From the NCBI RefSeq assembly GCF_003574315.2, contig NZ_AP025739.1:2046001-2110000 (forward strand): a stretch of 64,000 bases of DNA, given 5' to 3'. The notes beneath the pieces were generated by a model. It searched no databases and had not been told where the DNA came from. It was given only the letters and a program-made list of their open reading frames with translations. Below, piece after piece: positions 7,463 to 15,168 of this stretch (the first letter of the stretch is position 1; every line of letters begins with the position of its first letter). A program made the translations under genes and the position numbers. Source of the stretch: Capsulimonas corticalis. Lineage in GTDB: Bacteria > Armatimonadota > Armatimonadia > Armatimonadales > Capsulimonadaceae.

Positions 7463-8038
7463 ATGAAGAGCATCCTAACAACAGTAGTCGTTTTGGCTGG
7501 GATGTTTCTCGTAGTGATATCAATTCCCGTAGGAATGGCGATAAGCGCCACACGAGAGCAGAAGTGTAAACAAAATGTTCTTTTGCCGAAAACCATGAAA
7601 CTTAAGCTTCTGAGAATCACTGCTGCATTAGCCATCCTCATTAATGGGTCTCTATTTTACGTTAACTTCATTTGGTATCATCCTCTATCCGTAGAGCAGG
7701 TCTTTTTGCATGCGGGTAGTATCTCATTTGTCACTCAAGGCACGAGTAGGGCGCCAGAAGATACAAATGTTGGAATGCCATCGGACGTAATCAAAAGCCT
7801 TCGAGCTCCTAATAAACTGATCGCTTCCTATATTCCTAAAGGCAAGCCGGATTGTTTTATTAAAATATGGTTCGATCCGGACTATCATCCGATGATTTAC
7901 CGCTTTGCGTATTATTCCGATCAAGGGATTTTCGGACAGCCCCATCGAGGGACATTCGACAGAAGACCCGATTGGCATTATGCGCCAAAGCCATTGCGTG
8001 ATTGGGTGGCGGCAAGCAAAATGGACTTTTCCCGGTAG
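7463..8038 (+). CDS. Unknown membrane-anchored protein, possibly a fusion
   Basis: A 191-aa protein from the ATG at 7463. It has two hydrophobic stretches: residues 1-30 (MKSILTTVVVLAGMFLVVIS...) and a second after MKLKLLRITAALAILINGSLFY. The first part ends ATREQKCKQN, which resembles the region after the transmembrane helix in the DUF1559 proteins found at 34-36 kb (ARSKQARCEKQL), so the 5' end may be a captured fragment joined to a gene that once began at MKLKLLRI (ATG near 7595). The C-terminal 120 residues are soluble with no recognised domain; its last 43 bases are duplicated at 9525. A start further upstream (7379) is possible but lacks support. Confidence 0.5.
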   Translation: MKSILTTVVVLAGMFLVVISIPVGMAISATREQKCKQNVLLPKTMKLKLLRITAALAILINGSLFYVNFIWYHPLSVEQVFLHAGSISFVTQGTSRAPEDTNVGMPSDVIKSLRAPNKLIASYIPKGKPDCFIKIWFDPDYHPMIYRFAYYSDQGIFGQPHRGTFDRRPDWHYAPKPLRDWVAASKMDFSR

Positions 8039-8606
8039 GTATCGACACCGCGAAAAGTCTAATCTCTCAGCATGAGGTATTTTGAAGGATGAGCGTATGA
8101 AGCGTAAGGTCATTGCTATCGCCAGCGTGTTAATCCTGCTGGCGGGCATTGCCGCATATCATAATCGGCACCCACTGCAAAGTGCATTTCAGAACGCTGA
8201 ATTGATCACTGTGGAGGGAGTGTTCCCTGATGATGGGCATTATCACCGGATTGTCTTATCTCGGACGAGCAACCCAGAAATGTTCGACCAATTTAAACAT
8301 CTCAATGCGTCATACGATCATTCCGCAGGCAGTCGACTTGTGCAAAAATGTTGCTTGATTACAGCATATCGTGGTATGCCAGAGCATACCAGGCTGGAGG
8401 CGGAGGCGCTTTGCCAAGCATCAGTCGTTACGAGAGCTATTTATACTAACGGCAACGAAATCGGAGTGCGTGAACAGGGAGGAGAGTGGTTTTTCGCTCC
8501 GAAACCATTATCGACATTTCTTCAGCAGCAATTCTCGCTTTCGGAAACCAAGCCAGACAAGCCTCCCGTGATAGTTCACAGCTCTCCTCAATGGCGCCTC
8601 AAACAA
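7996..8606 (+). repeat. Segmental duplication, copy 1
   Basis: This 0.6-kb segment is repeated at 9525-10136 with an offset of 1529 bases and nearly identical sequence over its first half. It begins inside the 3' end of the preceding gene and runs to the last codons of the small membrane protein gene. Divergence increases in the second half. Confidence 0.85.
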
Positions 8607-8615
8607 GTGGATTAA
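8097..8615 (+). CDS. Small membrane-anchored protein, paralogue 1
   Basis: A 172-aa protein with an N-terminal membrane anchor or uncleaved signal (MKRKVIAIASVLILLAGIAAY) and an extracytoplasmic domain containing VEGVFPDDGHYHRIVLSRTS and several cysteines (KCCLITAY, ALCQAS). I recognise no family. The ATG at 8097 follows AAGGATGAG; a TTG at 8082 is the outer alternative. It is nearly identical in its first 90 residues to the gene at 9626. The end of the upstream protein (HYAPKPLRDWVAASKM) and the C-terminal WFFAPKPLSTFLQQQF here share an APKPL motif, suggesting these small proteins are distantly related. Confidence 0.6.
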   Translation: MKRKVIAIASVLILLAGIAAYHNRHPLQSAFQNAELITVEGVFPDDGHYHRIVLSRTSNPEMFDQFKHLNASYDHSAGSRLVQKCCLITAYRGMPEHTRLEAEALCQASVVTRAIYTNGNEIGVREQGGEWFFAPKPLSTFLQQQFSLSETKPDKPPVIVHSSPQWRLKQVD

Positions 8616-8857
8616 TGCGATACGAGCGAGCCAACCGTACTATTTAGCCGGACAATGCGCCTCTCAGCCTTCCTAAGTTCAAAGCAATTAAGTAAGGAAT
8701 GATTAGGGAGCAGGAATAGGCTGTTTTGAAAATACCGCCGTATTATATTTCTAAAAATGCTGCTAGTTGGATGAATCATATCTCCATTGTGGATGCTGCT
8801 GTCTATGCAAACTTATTTTAGGCATACCCCACGGGATAGTAAAGGTCGGTGATCTTT

Positions 8858-9361
8858 ATGGATAAATGGTATTACCAAATGGCTAAACCCTCAGTGATCG
8901 CGCTGGTCGCATGCATTAGTGTTGCGGCTTTGATCGGCTACATCGTCAACCATCCCTCAATTCCTCTTAAGGATGGATCGTTCGTATCGTCAAACGGCCA
9001 ATATGGTGAGGAGAAAATCGATGCGGATGCGATCTATTTGTACGATCGTCATAAGCGACTTATCGTTTCAGACAGATCCCCCATTTGCCTCGCGAAATTC
9101 AATTTGGTGAAACGCTGGATGACGATCGAAGAAGTAAGGCAAATCCTCGGGTCACCCATCGGTGGCGACGAATCCAGGGAAGTTTGGTATGGCCCTGATG
9201 GAGCATTTGTGCTCATGTATTTTCACAATGGCGAAGTGAACCTGAAAGCTAGGAATTTTGATGGGGAACATGAAAGCCCAGATCGATGGAATCGTTTTTG
9301 GAGTAACACACATCAAGTAAATGGAAATTTTGGCGCTATCACAGGTTTATTGCCATCATAA
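8858..9361 (+). CDS. Small membrane-anchored protein with a BamE/SmpA-like motif
   Basis: A 167-aa protein with one N-terminal membrane helix (VIALVACISVAALIGYIV) and a soluble part containing MTIEEVRQILGSPIGGDESREVWY, which resembles the T-x-EEV-xx-LG-x-P signature of SmpA/OmlA (BamE)-like small domains. The resemblance is short and may be only structural. It lies between the two copies of the duplicated gene. Start chosen at ATG 8858; a GTG lies at 8849. The function is unknown. Confidence 0.55.
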   Translation: MDKWYYQMAKPSVIALVACISVAALIGYIVNHPSIPLKDGSFVSSNGQYGEEKIDADAIYLYDRHKRLIVSDRSPICLAKFNLVKRWMTIEEVRQILGSPIGGDESREVWYGPDGAFVLMYFHNGEVNLKARNFDGEHESPDRWNRFWSNTHQVNGNFGAITGLLPS

Positions 9362-9524
9362 ATGATTTTTAGTGATTCGTTGTCGATACTTTAAATGGAG
9401 TATAGAGCGTGAAAATCACAACATGATCGGCGACGACTGACAGAGCGATAAAATTATTTGACATTTACGAGCGCATAAAATTCGAAAATACTCCAACAAT
9501 TTACAGAAACGATGATACACTAAC

Positions 9525-10136
9525 GCGTGATTGGGTGGCGGCAAGCAAAATGGACTTTTCCCGGTAGGTATCGACACCGCGAAAAGTCTAATCTCTCAGC
9601 ATGAGGTATTTTGAAGGATGAGCGTATGAAGCGTAAGGTCATTGCTATCGTCAGTGTGTTAATCCTGCTGGCGGGCACTGTTGCATATCGTAATGGGCAC
9701 CCACTGCAAAGTGCATTTCAGAACGCTGAATTGATCACTGTGGAGGGAGTGTTCCCTGATGATGGGCATTATCACCGGATTGTCTTATCTCGGACAAGTA
9801 ATCCAGAAATGTTCGACCAATTTAAACATCTCAAATGGCCGCACGATCAATCCGCGAGAAGTCCAGGCATGCATAGATGTTGTTTGGTTACAGCATATCA
9901 TGGTCTGCCAAAGCATGTAGGATCGGAGGTGGAGGCGCTTTGTCAAGCATCAAGTGCTACTAGGGCTGTTTATATCGGTCTCGATGGAGAAATTGGAATA
10001 CAAGAAGGGAATGGACCATGGCTTTCTGCTCCGAAACCATTATATACTTTTCTTCAGCAGCAATTTTCGTTTTCGGAAACCAATACGGATAAGCCTCGGG
10101 TGATAGTTCATAGCTCTCCTCAATGGCGCCTCAAAC
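9525..10136 (+). repeat. Segmental duplication, copy 2
   Basis: Repeats 7996-8606. Copy 2 starts with the last codons and stop of the 7463-8038 gene (GCGTGATTGGGTGGCGG) although that gene is absent here, showing that this is the derived copy. The leader and the start codon of the following gene are preserved without indels. Confidence 0.85.
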
Positions 10137-10192
10137 AAATTGGGACTTCCGCCAAGCCGGCTATTGGATTCAATATCATACACATTCACTGA
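9626..10192 (+). CDS. Small membrane-anchored protein, paralogue 2
   Basis: A 188-aa paralogue of the 8097-8615 gene: the same N-terminal anchor and VEGVFPDDGHYHRIVLSRTS core, but with many substitutions from residue 75 on (KWPHDQSARSPGMHRCCLVTAY) and a C-terminal extension of about 17 residues that arises because the original stop context was not duplicated. Both copies keep the RCC/KCC cysteines and the APKPL motif, so both are probably expressed. The function is unknown. Confidence 0.6.
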   Translation: MKRKVIAIVSVLILLAGTVAYRNGHPLQSAFQNAELITVEGVFPDDGHYHRIVLSRTSNPEMFDQFKHLKWPHDQSARSPGMHRCCLVTAYHGLPKHVGSEVEALCQASSATRAVYIGLDGEIGIQEGNGPWLSAPKPLYTFLQQQFSFSETNTDKPRVIVHSSPQWRLKQIGTSAKPAIGFNIIHIH

Positions 10193-10272
10193 GGGAGTGT
10201 AAACTAGAGTGAGCTTTTGCCTTGATATCAAATTTGCTTCATAACAGATTTGGATGGCGTCACTATTTTGAC

Positions 10273-10302
10273 GTGGCCGGAGCGCGCTCACGCTCCGGCC
10301 AC
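10273..10302 (-). terminator. Hairpin after the DUF4139 gene
   Basis: Arms GTGGCCGGAGCG and CGCTCCGGCCAC pair perfectly around a six-base loop. It lies 13 bases beyond the stop codon of the minus-strand DUF4139 gene. The T-run is poor on this strand. Confidence 0.65.
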
Positions 10303-10314
10303 CTCTGCTTTGTT

Positions 10315-12459
10315 TTAATCCACCGTCAACTTCGCCACGAAGTTATTGAGTTCGGCTTGGCGCTGGTCGCGCTCGGCGGTCAGTTTGTCGATCTCGTTTT
10401 GTAAATTCTCCAATTGTGTTTCCTGTGTGTTGAGCTCGTTCACATAGCGTTTGTAGAGCGCGGAGGCGTGGTCCAGGGCTTTCATGTTGTCTCGGATGCG
10501 GGTTTGGCCCTGGGCGATGACGGCGAGCTGGGCTTTGCGGCTGTCGATCTGGCGCTGGAGGTCGCCGATGTGGCGGCGGCGGGCCATGACGTCTTTGAGG
10601 GCGGCTTTTACGGCGTCGCTGGCGTGGGTGGTGTTGACGAAGACGGTGAGGTCGTCGAAGCCGGTGTCGAGGAGGCCGTAGGTTTGGTTTTCGAGGTGCT
10701 CGCGGGTCACGGTCAGGCTTTTGGAGGCGCCGGCGGGGACCGCGAGGTCGAAACGGTCGAGCTGTGCGGTGTGTTCGGTGACTTCCTTGGGCTCCAGGAG
10801 CTTCCAGTCGTCGCCAGGGTAGGGCTGCTCGACGACCACGGTGCGCGACTTGGCGCTGTGGTTTTTGAAGGTGTAGATCGTTGCCTGCCGCTCTTTATGC
10901 GTGGCGATCAGCGTGCCCTGGCTGATCACAATAGACTGTAAATCTCCGCTGCCTTCGCCGGGCTTAGTCTCGGCGTCCAGCGCTTGGTCCACGGCGTAGG
11001 AGAGGATGCGGGTTTGATTGGGTTCGGTGTCGTCGATCAGCGCGTCGCCGACATAGCCGTTGGAGCCCGCGTTGTCGTCGAACACCGTCAGCGGCCCGCC
11101 CATCAGGTGCAGCCCCGTGGTGTTCTTCACGCGCGCGCCGAGGAGGGGATGGTCGGTTTGGACGGCGGCGTTGTAGATGCTGACTTCCTCGACATGGATG
11201 CCGGAGGACAGAAACGGGATCATGGCCGACTGCTGCCGGGGAACGTCCACGGGAGTCTTGACCTGATAGGCGAATAAGGCCGTGCCGAGCTGAGCGCCGC
11301 TGGAGGCGATGCTGTGGCGCGCGGCGTCGGCGAAGGAAGACTCGCCCTTGGCGGCGTCCCGGTTTCGGAACATTGCCCCCCCGACCGATGGGCTACCGGG
11401 CATACCTCCTCCAAAGCCCCCGCCGCCTCCGAATCCGCCGGACGGCGGCATGGCCGGCGCCGGCGTATCTTGAATTACCAGACTGTTATCGCCTTGGACC
11501 GTAGCAACAATATTGTTCACTCCCTCCGGTGTCTTTGCATTGATGTCGCTGGCGTAGGTCTGCGGGGTGGGCGACGCCTGCACGCGGGCCTGGACGACGG
11601 GGCGCGGGACGTAGAGCGGGGTGTAAAGGTCCTGAATAAAGGAGATTGGGCGGCCAGAGACAAGGCTGAGGTCAACGTTCTTCCAGTCGTCTTGCGTCGT
11701 GTTCTGCACCATCGCCCATCCCTGGATGACGGGTTTCGCGCCCAGCACCAGCCGGTAGCTGGTCTGCCACAGCGGCGCTTCGGTCAGATATCCGACGCGG
11801 ACGGGCCGGCTTCCCTTGCCGCGAAAGTTGAGCGTGACCGCGCGCTTGGTCGCGCTGCGGCTCTGCGCCACGGTCGTCAGCGCCTGATTGAGTTCCTCGT
11901 TGAGCTTGGGATCCGTGAGCTTTTCGGCGGTGATGGACGCCATGGGGATGGAGATCAGGCCGTCCGGAGTCACGAGATTCAGGGTCGATTGCTGGGTCAC
12001 GCCGCCGTTATTGGGCAGCGAGACCGTCTGCGTCTCCACGCCCATAATTGTTCCTGTAACTTTTACCGGTGCTCCGTTGTCTGTATAGCTGACGGTCGCT
12101 TCCGCGCCGCGCAGACGATTGAGCAGCGTGGCGCGATTGGGGTTGTCGCTCAGGTCGATGCTGAACGCTTGCAGCTGTCGCCCAAGGGAATCCTGGGCGG
12201 CGTACGTGACCGGCTGGATCGTTCCGCCGCCGGTGTCCAGCATGACCAGGGACTTCAGCACGTCGTTGATCTGTCCCACGGGGAAGAGCAGAGTCTCCGC
12301 GGCGTCGCCGCTGACGGACCCCGCGCGCTCGAAGTAGCCGACGCCGCTGGTGTAGAGCGTGACGCGGGTGACGGGGAGGTCGGCCGCGGAAGTGTCGGCT
12401 CCGGCCGGCAGCGCCGCCAGAGTGAGCAGCAGTGTGATTGCGATAGGATGAGTACGCAT
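10315..12459 (-). CDS. Secreted DUF4139 domain-containing protein
   Basis: A 714-aa exported protein. The signal peptide is at residues 1-22 (AITLLLTLAALPAGAD). The N-terminal part (VTRVTLYTSGVGYFERAG...) and the long C-terminal half with VRVGYLTEAPLWQTSYRLVL and VEEVSIYNAAVQTDHPLLGARVKNTTGLHLMGGPLTVFDD match the DUF4139 family, beta-rich proteins of unknown role. A low-complexity PSGGFGGGGGFGGGMPG linker lies near residue 345. The last 80 residues form a coiled coil (RHIGDLQRQIDSRKAQLAVI, ENLQNEIDKLTAERDQRQAEL). AGGAG before the ATG supports the start. It is monocistronic. Confidence 0.82.
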   Translation of the reverse strand: MRTHPIAITLLLTLAALPAGADTSAADLPVTRVTLYTSGVGYFERAGSVSGDAAETLLFPVGQINDVLKSLVMLDTGGGTIQPVTYAAQDSLGRQLQAFSIDLSDNPNRATLLNRLRGAEATVSYTDNGAPVKVTGTIMGVETQTVSLPNNGGVTQQSTLNLVTPDGLISIPMASITAEKLTDPKLNEELNQALTTVAQSRSATKRAVTLNFRGKGSRPVRVGYLTEAPLWQTSYRLVLGAKPVIQGWAMVQNTTQDDWKNVDLSLVSGRPISFIQDLYTPLYVPRPVVQARVQASPTPQTYASDINAKTPEGVNNIVATVQGDNSLVIQDTPAPAMPPSGGFGGGGGFGGGMPGSPSVGGAMFRNRDAAKGESSFADAARHSIASSGAQLGTALFAYQVKTPVDVPRQQSAMIPFLSSGIHVEEVSIYNAAVQTDHPLLGARVKNTTGLHLMGGPLTVFDDNAGSNGYVGDALIDDTEPNQTRILSYAVDQALDAETKPGEGSGDLQSIVISQGTLIATHKERQATIYTFKNHSAKSRTVVVEQPYPGDDWKLLEPKEVTEHTAQLDRFDLAVPAGASKSLTVTREHLENQTYGLLDTGFDDLTVFVNTTHASDAVKAALKDVMARRRHIGDLQRQIDSRKAQLAVIAQGQTRIRDNMKALDHASALYKRYVNELNTQETQLENLQNEIDKLTAERDQRQAELNNFVAKLTVD

Positions 12460-12572
12460 GATTTTCTCCTGGTAGCCGTCGGATGTTCGGGCAACGATAT
12501 TCGCACTCTTAAGAGGCGATCGGCGCGCAGACTCTTCAATGAAGTCTACCCAGAGGAAACATGGGTAGCGCG

Positions 12573-12596
12573 GCCGGGTTTCAATCGAAACCCGGC
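12573..12596. repeat. Short hairpin GCCGGGTTTC-N4-GAAACCCGGC
   Basis: Perfect 10-bp arms separated by four bases in the intergenic space between the divergent DUF4139 and metallopeptidase-like genes. The arm core (CCGGGTTTC) also occurs in the larger palindrome at 43528-43685, so it may be a remnant of the same repeat type rather than a terminator, since no gene ends here. Confidence 0.55.
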
Positions 12597-12640
12597 TTCA
12601 GGCAGGACTTGGCGCATGGGGCGCGGAATAGAAATGACCA

Positions 12641-13117
12641 ATGTTAACAATGGATGATCTGGAAGCAATGCTGCCTCAGGTCTGCGCGTGGGCCGAGGCG
12701 CAGGAGCGGCGGATTCTGGCGGATGGCGCGCCGCTGACGGAGTCGCAGCGGCGCGACGCCGTGGCGATGGGGGTCGCGTTTCCGGACCGCGTGCGCGTTC
12801 TGCGCGTGCCGTCCGTGCCGATCCCGGATTCGCCGGAACTGCGGGCGGCGTCGGCGAGCCTGGGTTTTCTGCCCGGCGGCGCCGCCGGGATGGCCCTGGG
12901 CTACGGGGTCTTCATCCAGGACGACTATTGGAACGTGCGCAGTATTCTGGCGCATGAACTGGTGCATACCAGTCAGTACGAACGCCTGGGAGGCTTTGCG
13001 CCGTTTCTCAAACAGTATCTGACCGAGTGCCTGACCGTCGGGTACACGCACTCCGAGCTGGAGCGGGAAGCCGTCACGAAGAGCGCCGGCGTTCGGCGCG
13101 AGGATGCGGGAGAATAG
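12641..13117 (+). CDS. Small HExxH protein (zincin-like)
   Basis: A 158-aa cytoplasmic protein with a helix carrying AHELVHTSQYERLGG, i.e. HExxH followed by QYE, as in the DUF4157-like and other short gluzincin-type domains; a downstream ELEREA could supply the third zinc ligand. It has no signal peptide. It could be a small metallopeptidase or a non-catalytic zinc domain. The gene starts at ATG 12641 or, with equal support, 12650. The next gene begins two bases after its stop and carries its ribosome-binding site within this gene's end, so the two are likely co-transcribed. Confidence 0.65.
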   Translation: MLTMDDLEAMLPQVCAWAEAQERRILADGAPLTESQRRDAVAMGVAFPDRVRVLRVPSVPIPDSPELRAASASLGFLPGGAAGMALGYGVFIQDDYWNVRSILAHELVHTSQYERLGGFAPFLKQYLTECLTVGYTHSELEREAVTKSAGVRREDAGE

Positions 13118-13118
13118 C

Positions 13119-13445
13119 ATGACACTGCACGATATAATTTTGATCGCGGTGATGGTGCTGGTATCCGCCCTGGTTCAGCGCTGGGCCGGTCCTAAAGGGG
13201 CGACTCCGGACGAAGCGCGCCTCGCGCGCCTGGAGCGCAAAGTCGATATGCTGCTGACCCAGCTCCGACGCGGCGGCGATGGGGACGCCTCCCTTCCATC
13301 CGCCCCGATGGATGAAGTCCGCGCGCTGGTCCGCCAGGGGCGAACGATTGAGGCGATCAAAGTGTACCGCGAGCTGACGGGAGAGGGACTGAAAGAATGT
13401 AAGGACGCCGTTGAGGCGCTGGAAATCACCGAGCGCATCCGCTGA
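13119..13445 (+). CDS. Membrane-anchored protein with ribosomal L7/L12 C-terminal-like domain
   Basis: A 108-aa protein: an N-terminal transmembrane helix (IILIAVMVLVSALVQRW), a short charged helix (ARLARLERKVDMLLTQL) and a C-terminal domain, VRALVRQGRTIEAIKVYRELTGEGLKECKDAVEAL, that matches the L7/L12 C-terminal fold, where GLKECKDAVE is the hallmark. This is not the ribosomal protein, as it lacks the N-terminal dimerisation domain. GGAG before the ATG at 13119 supports the start. The role of such membrane L7/L12-like proteins is unknown. It is followed by a strong terminator. Confidence 0.75.
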   Translation: MTLHDIILIAVMVLVSALVQRWAGPKGATPDEARLARLERKVDMLLTQLRRGGDGDASLPSAPMDEVRALVRQGRTIEAIKVYRELTGEGLKECKDAVEALEITERIR

Positions 13446-13454
13446 TCGCGAACC

Positions 13455-13490
13455 GCAAAAAGCCGGAGGGCGTCCCTCCGGCTTTTCTTA
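13455..13490. terminator. Bidirectional rho-independent terminator
   Basis: AAAAGCCGGAGGG-N3-CCCTCCGGCTTTT lies between two convergent genes, with A residues before and T residues after the stem, so it can stop transcription from both sides. Confidence 0.9.
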
Positions 13491-13493
13491 CGT

Positions 13494-14378
13494 CTACTTC
13501 ACCATCTGCTCGACCGTCACGAACTCGTACCCCTTGCTCTTCAGATATTTGAGCATCTGCGGCAGCACATCGATCGTCTGCTGGATGCCGTCGTGCAGCA
13601 GGATGATCCCGCCGTTCGTCACATGGTCTAGCGTGCGCGTCTCGATCAAATTCGAACCTGGGCTGGCGTAGTCGCCGGGATCGTCCGTCCACAGGATCAT
13701 CTTGTAGCCGAGCGCTTCGGACGTTTCGGCGACCGAGCGATCGTAGACTCCGCCCGGCGGCCGGAAGAGATTGACCGGCTTGCCCAGGATGCGCTCCAGC
13801 ACCTCCCCGCACGCCTTAATTTCCGTGGCGACATACTCCTGCGGGATCTTGATCAGACTGACATGGTCGTAAGTATGATTGCCGACGGCGTGTCCGCCCG
13901 CGACTTCCGCCTTGATCAGATCCGGATACTTCTCCGCCTGCTCGCCCACCACAAAGAACGTCGCCTTGACGCCATTGTCCTTCAAAATCTTGAGCAATTG
14001 CGGCGTGTACGCCGGATGCGGCCCGTCGTCAAAGGTCAGCGCGATCTGCTTGCGCGTCGGATTGCCGCGCGTCAGGATACTGAAGCTCAGCCCCCGGTTC
14101 AGCTCCGTCTCGCGCTGCGCCGTCAGCTCCAGCGTGCTCTTGTAAATCTCCGTCTTGGCGTTGAGCCAGTACTTATCCCGCTCGGCGCGCACCATCAGCA
14201 GCGACGCATTCGCCGAAAGCGCATTCGGCGATGAATTTTGCGGCAGCCCAGGCTTCGGCAAAACGACGACCGCCGGAGCCGCCGTTTTTGGCGCCGCCTG
14301 ATCCGGTGCTTCTGCTTCGGCAGGTATTGCAAGTACGGCGAGCGCGAGACAAACAAACCATCTCGTGGGAAATGTCAT
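13494..14378 (-). CDS. Secreted polysaccharide deacetylase (NodB domain, CE4)
   Basis: A carbohydrate esterase family 4 enzyme that removes N- or O-acetyl groups from polysaccharides such as peptidoglycan or chitin-like glycans. It is 294 aa from the ATG at 14378 (AGGA six bases upstream). A signal peptide (WFVCLALAVLAIPAEA) is followed by a Pro/Ala-rich linker, then the NodB domain with TFDDG (115-119), HTYDH (168-172), RPPGG (206-210), W230-TDD and LLHDG (260-264). All metal-binding and catalytic residues are present. It probably acts on the cell wall or an exopolysaccharide; the substrate cannot be read from the sequence. Confidence 0.88.
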   Translation of the reverse strand: MTFPTRWFVCLALAVLAIPAEAEAPDQAAPKTAAPAVVVLPKPGLPQNSSPNALSANASLLMVRAERDKYWLNAKTEIYKSTLELTAQRETELNRGLSFSILTRGNPTRKQIALTFDDGPHPAYTPQLLKILKDNGVKATFFVVGEQAEKYPDLIKAEVAGGHAVGNHTYDHVSLIKIPQEYVATEIKACGEVLERILGKPVNLFRPPGGVYDRSVAETSEALGYKMILWTDDPGDYASPGSNLIETRTLDHVTNGGIILLHDGIQQTIDVLPQMLKYLKSKGYEFVTVEQMVK

Positions 14379-14451
14379 GGAATTCCTCATGGGTGTACTG
14401 TATGGAATAGCGGGGAGAGCCAATACAATGTTCCACAAACGCTAAGATTTA

Positions 14452-15168
14452 TCACCCCTTCGCATCTCCAAACTTGACTGCGGCCGCCTTAAGCTCGTTC
14501 GCAAAACGCTGGAAGCTCACAGCATTGCTAGGGTGACTGATCGTGGTAGGAAGGGCATGCGTGGACAGGGTTAAGCAAGCAGCATCGTAGAGTCTCTCCA
14601 GCACCAGACGCTGACAGAGAATGTGATATCGATCACTGTAGGAGGTTTTCTGAAAGACAGGGTCCACCGGAAAATACGTCTCGCGGTTTCGCACGATCGT
14701 TCGCACTTTCGGGCAATCTTCCAGTAAAAAGAAATAACCTAGAAATGGGCGGGGAGCGTCGCCAAAGCGTCCTTCACGAAAGGCCGTCCAGATGTCGGTG
14801 GCGCTTCCGATTGCTTCTTCAACGCGATTGTTGAAGTTATTTCCAAAGGATGGACCAACCTGTGATTTGAACTCAATGGCGGCCACAAGCTGCCCTTGCG
14901 AGACAACCAGAAGATCCCATTTCTTTTCGGGGCGATAATAGCCGGGCAGCTCAATTGCCGTACGGCTGCGAATGTCGGCGCGATCCAATCCAGCGTCGGC
15001 TAAGATATCCGCGACGAGCAGCTCCAGCGCTCCCATTTGAGTGCCGCCGGTCACCGCGCCGCGCGATCCGGCGTCCAGCCGCCCATGTTCTTCCTGCTTT
15101 TTCATCTGTCGATCGCGTGCATCCTAAAAGCTCTGAACCGCTTCCTGAAACCGAGTATCAATTTCCAA
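14452..15168 (-). pseudogene. XhoI/PaeR7I-family type II restriction endonuclease with in-frame TAG near the 5' end
   Basis: Endonuclease partner of the adjacent methyltransferase; the family cuts CTCGAG. From ATG 15105 the protein is 217 aa and carries a PD-(D/E)xK-type core: D64 in KKWDLLVV and E78-x-K80 in AAIEFKS, plus the block GAVTGGTQM. The family is nearer 245 aa, and the missing N-terminus is present upstream in the same frame: from TTG 15168 it reads LEIDTRFQEAVQSF, then TAG (15126-15124), then DARDRQ before the ATG. The stop sits where a Trp codon (TGG) would fit. Translation may restart at 15105, giving a truncated protein, or the enzyme may be lost. The TTG start overlaps the methyltransferase stop. 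Confidence 0.75.

Noticed and set aside
11314-12657. Plus-strand open frame of 447 codons opposite the DUF4139 gene
   Set aside because: The DUF4139 protein on the other strand has a signal peptide, family blocks and a ribosome-binding site; this one has none.
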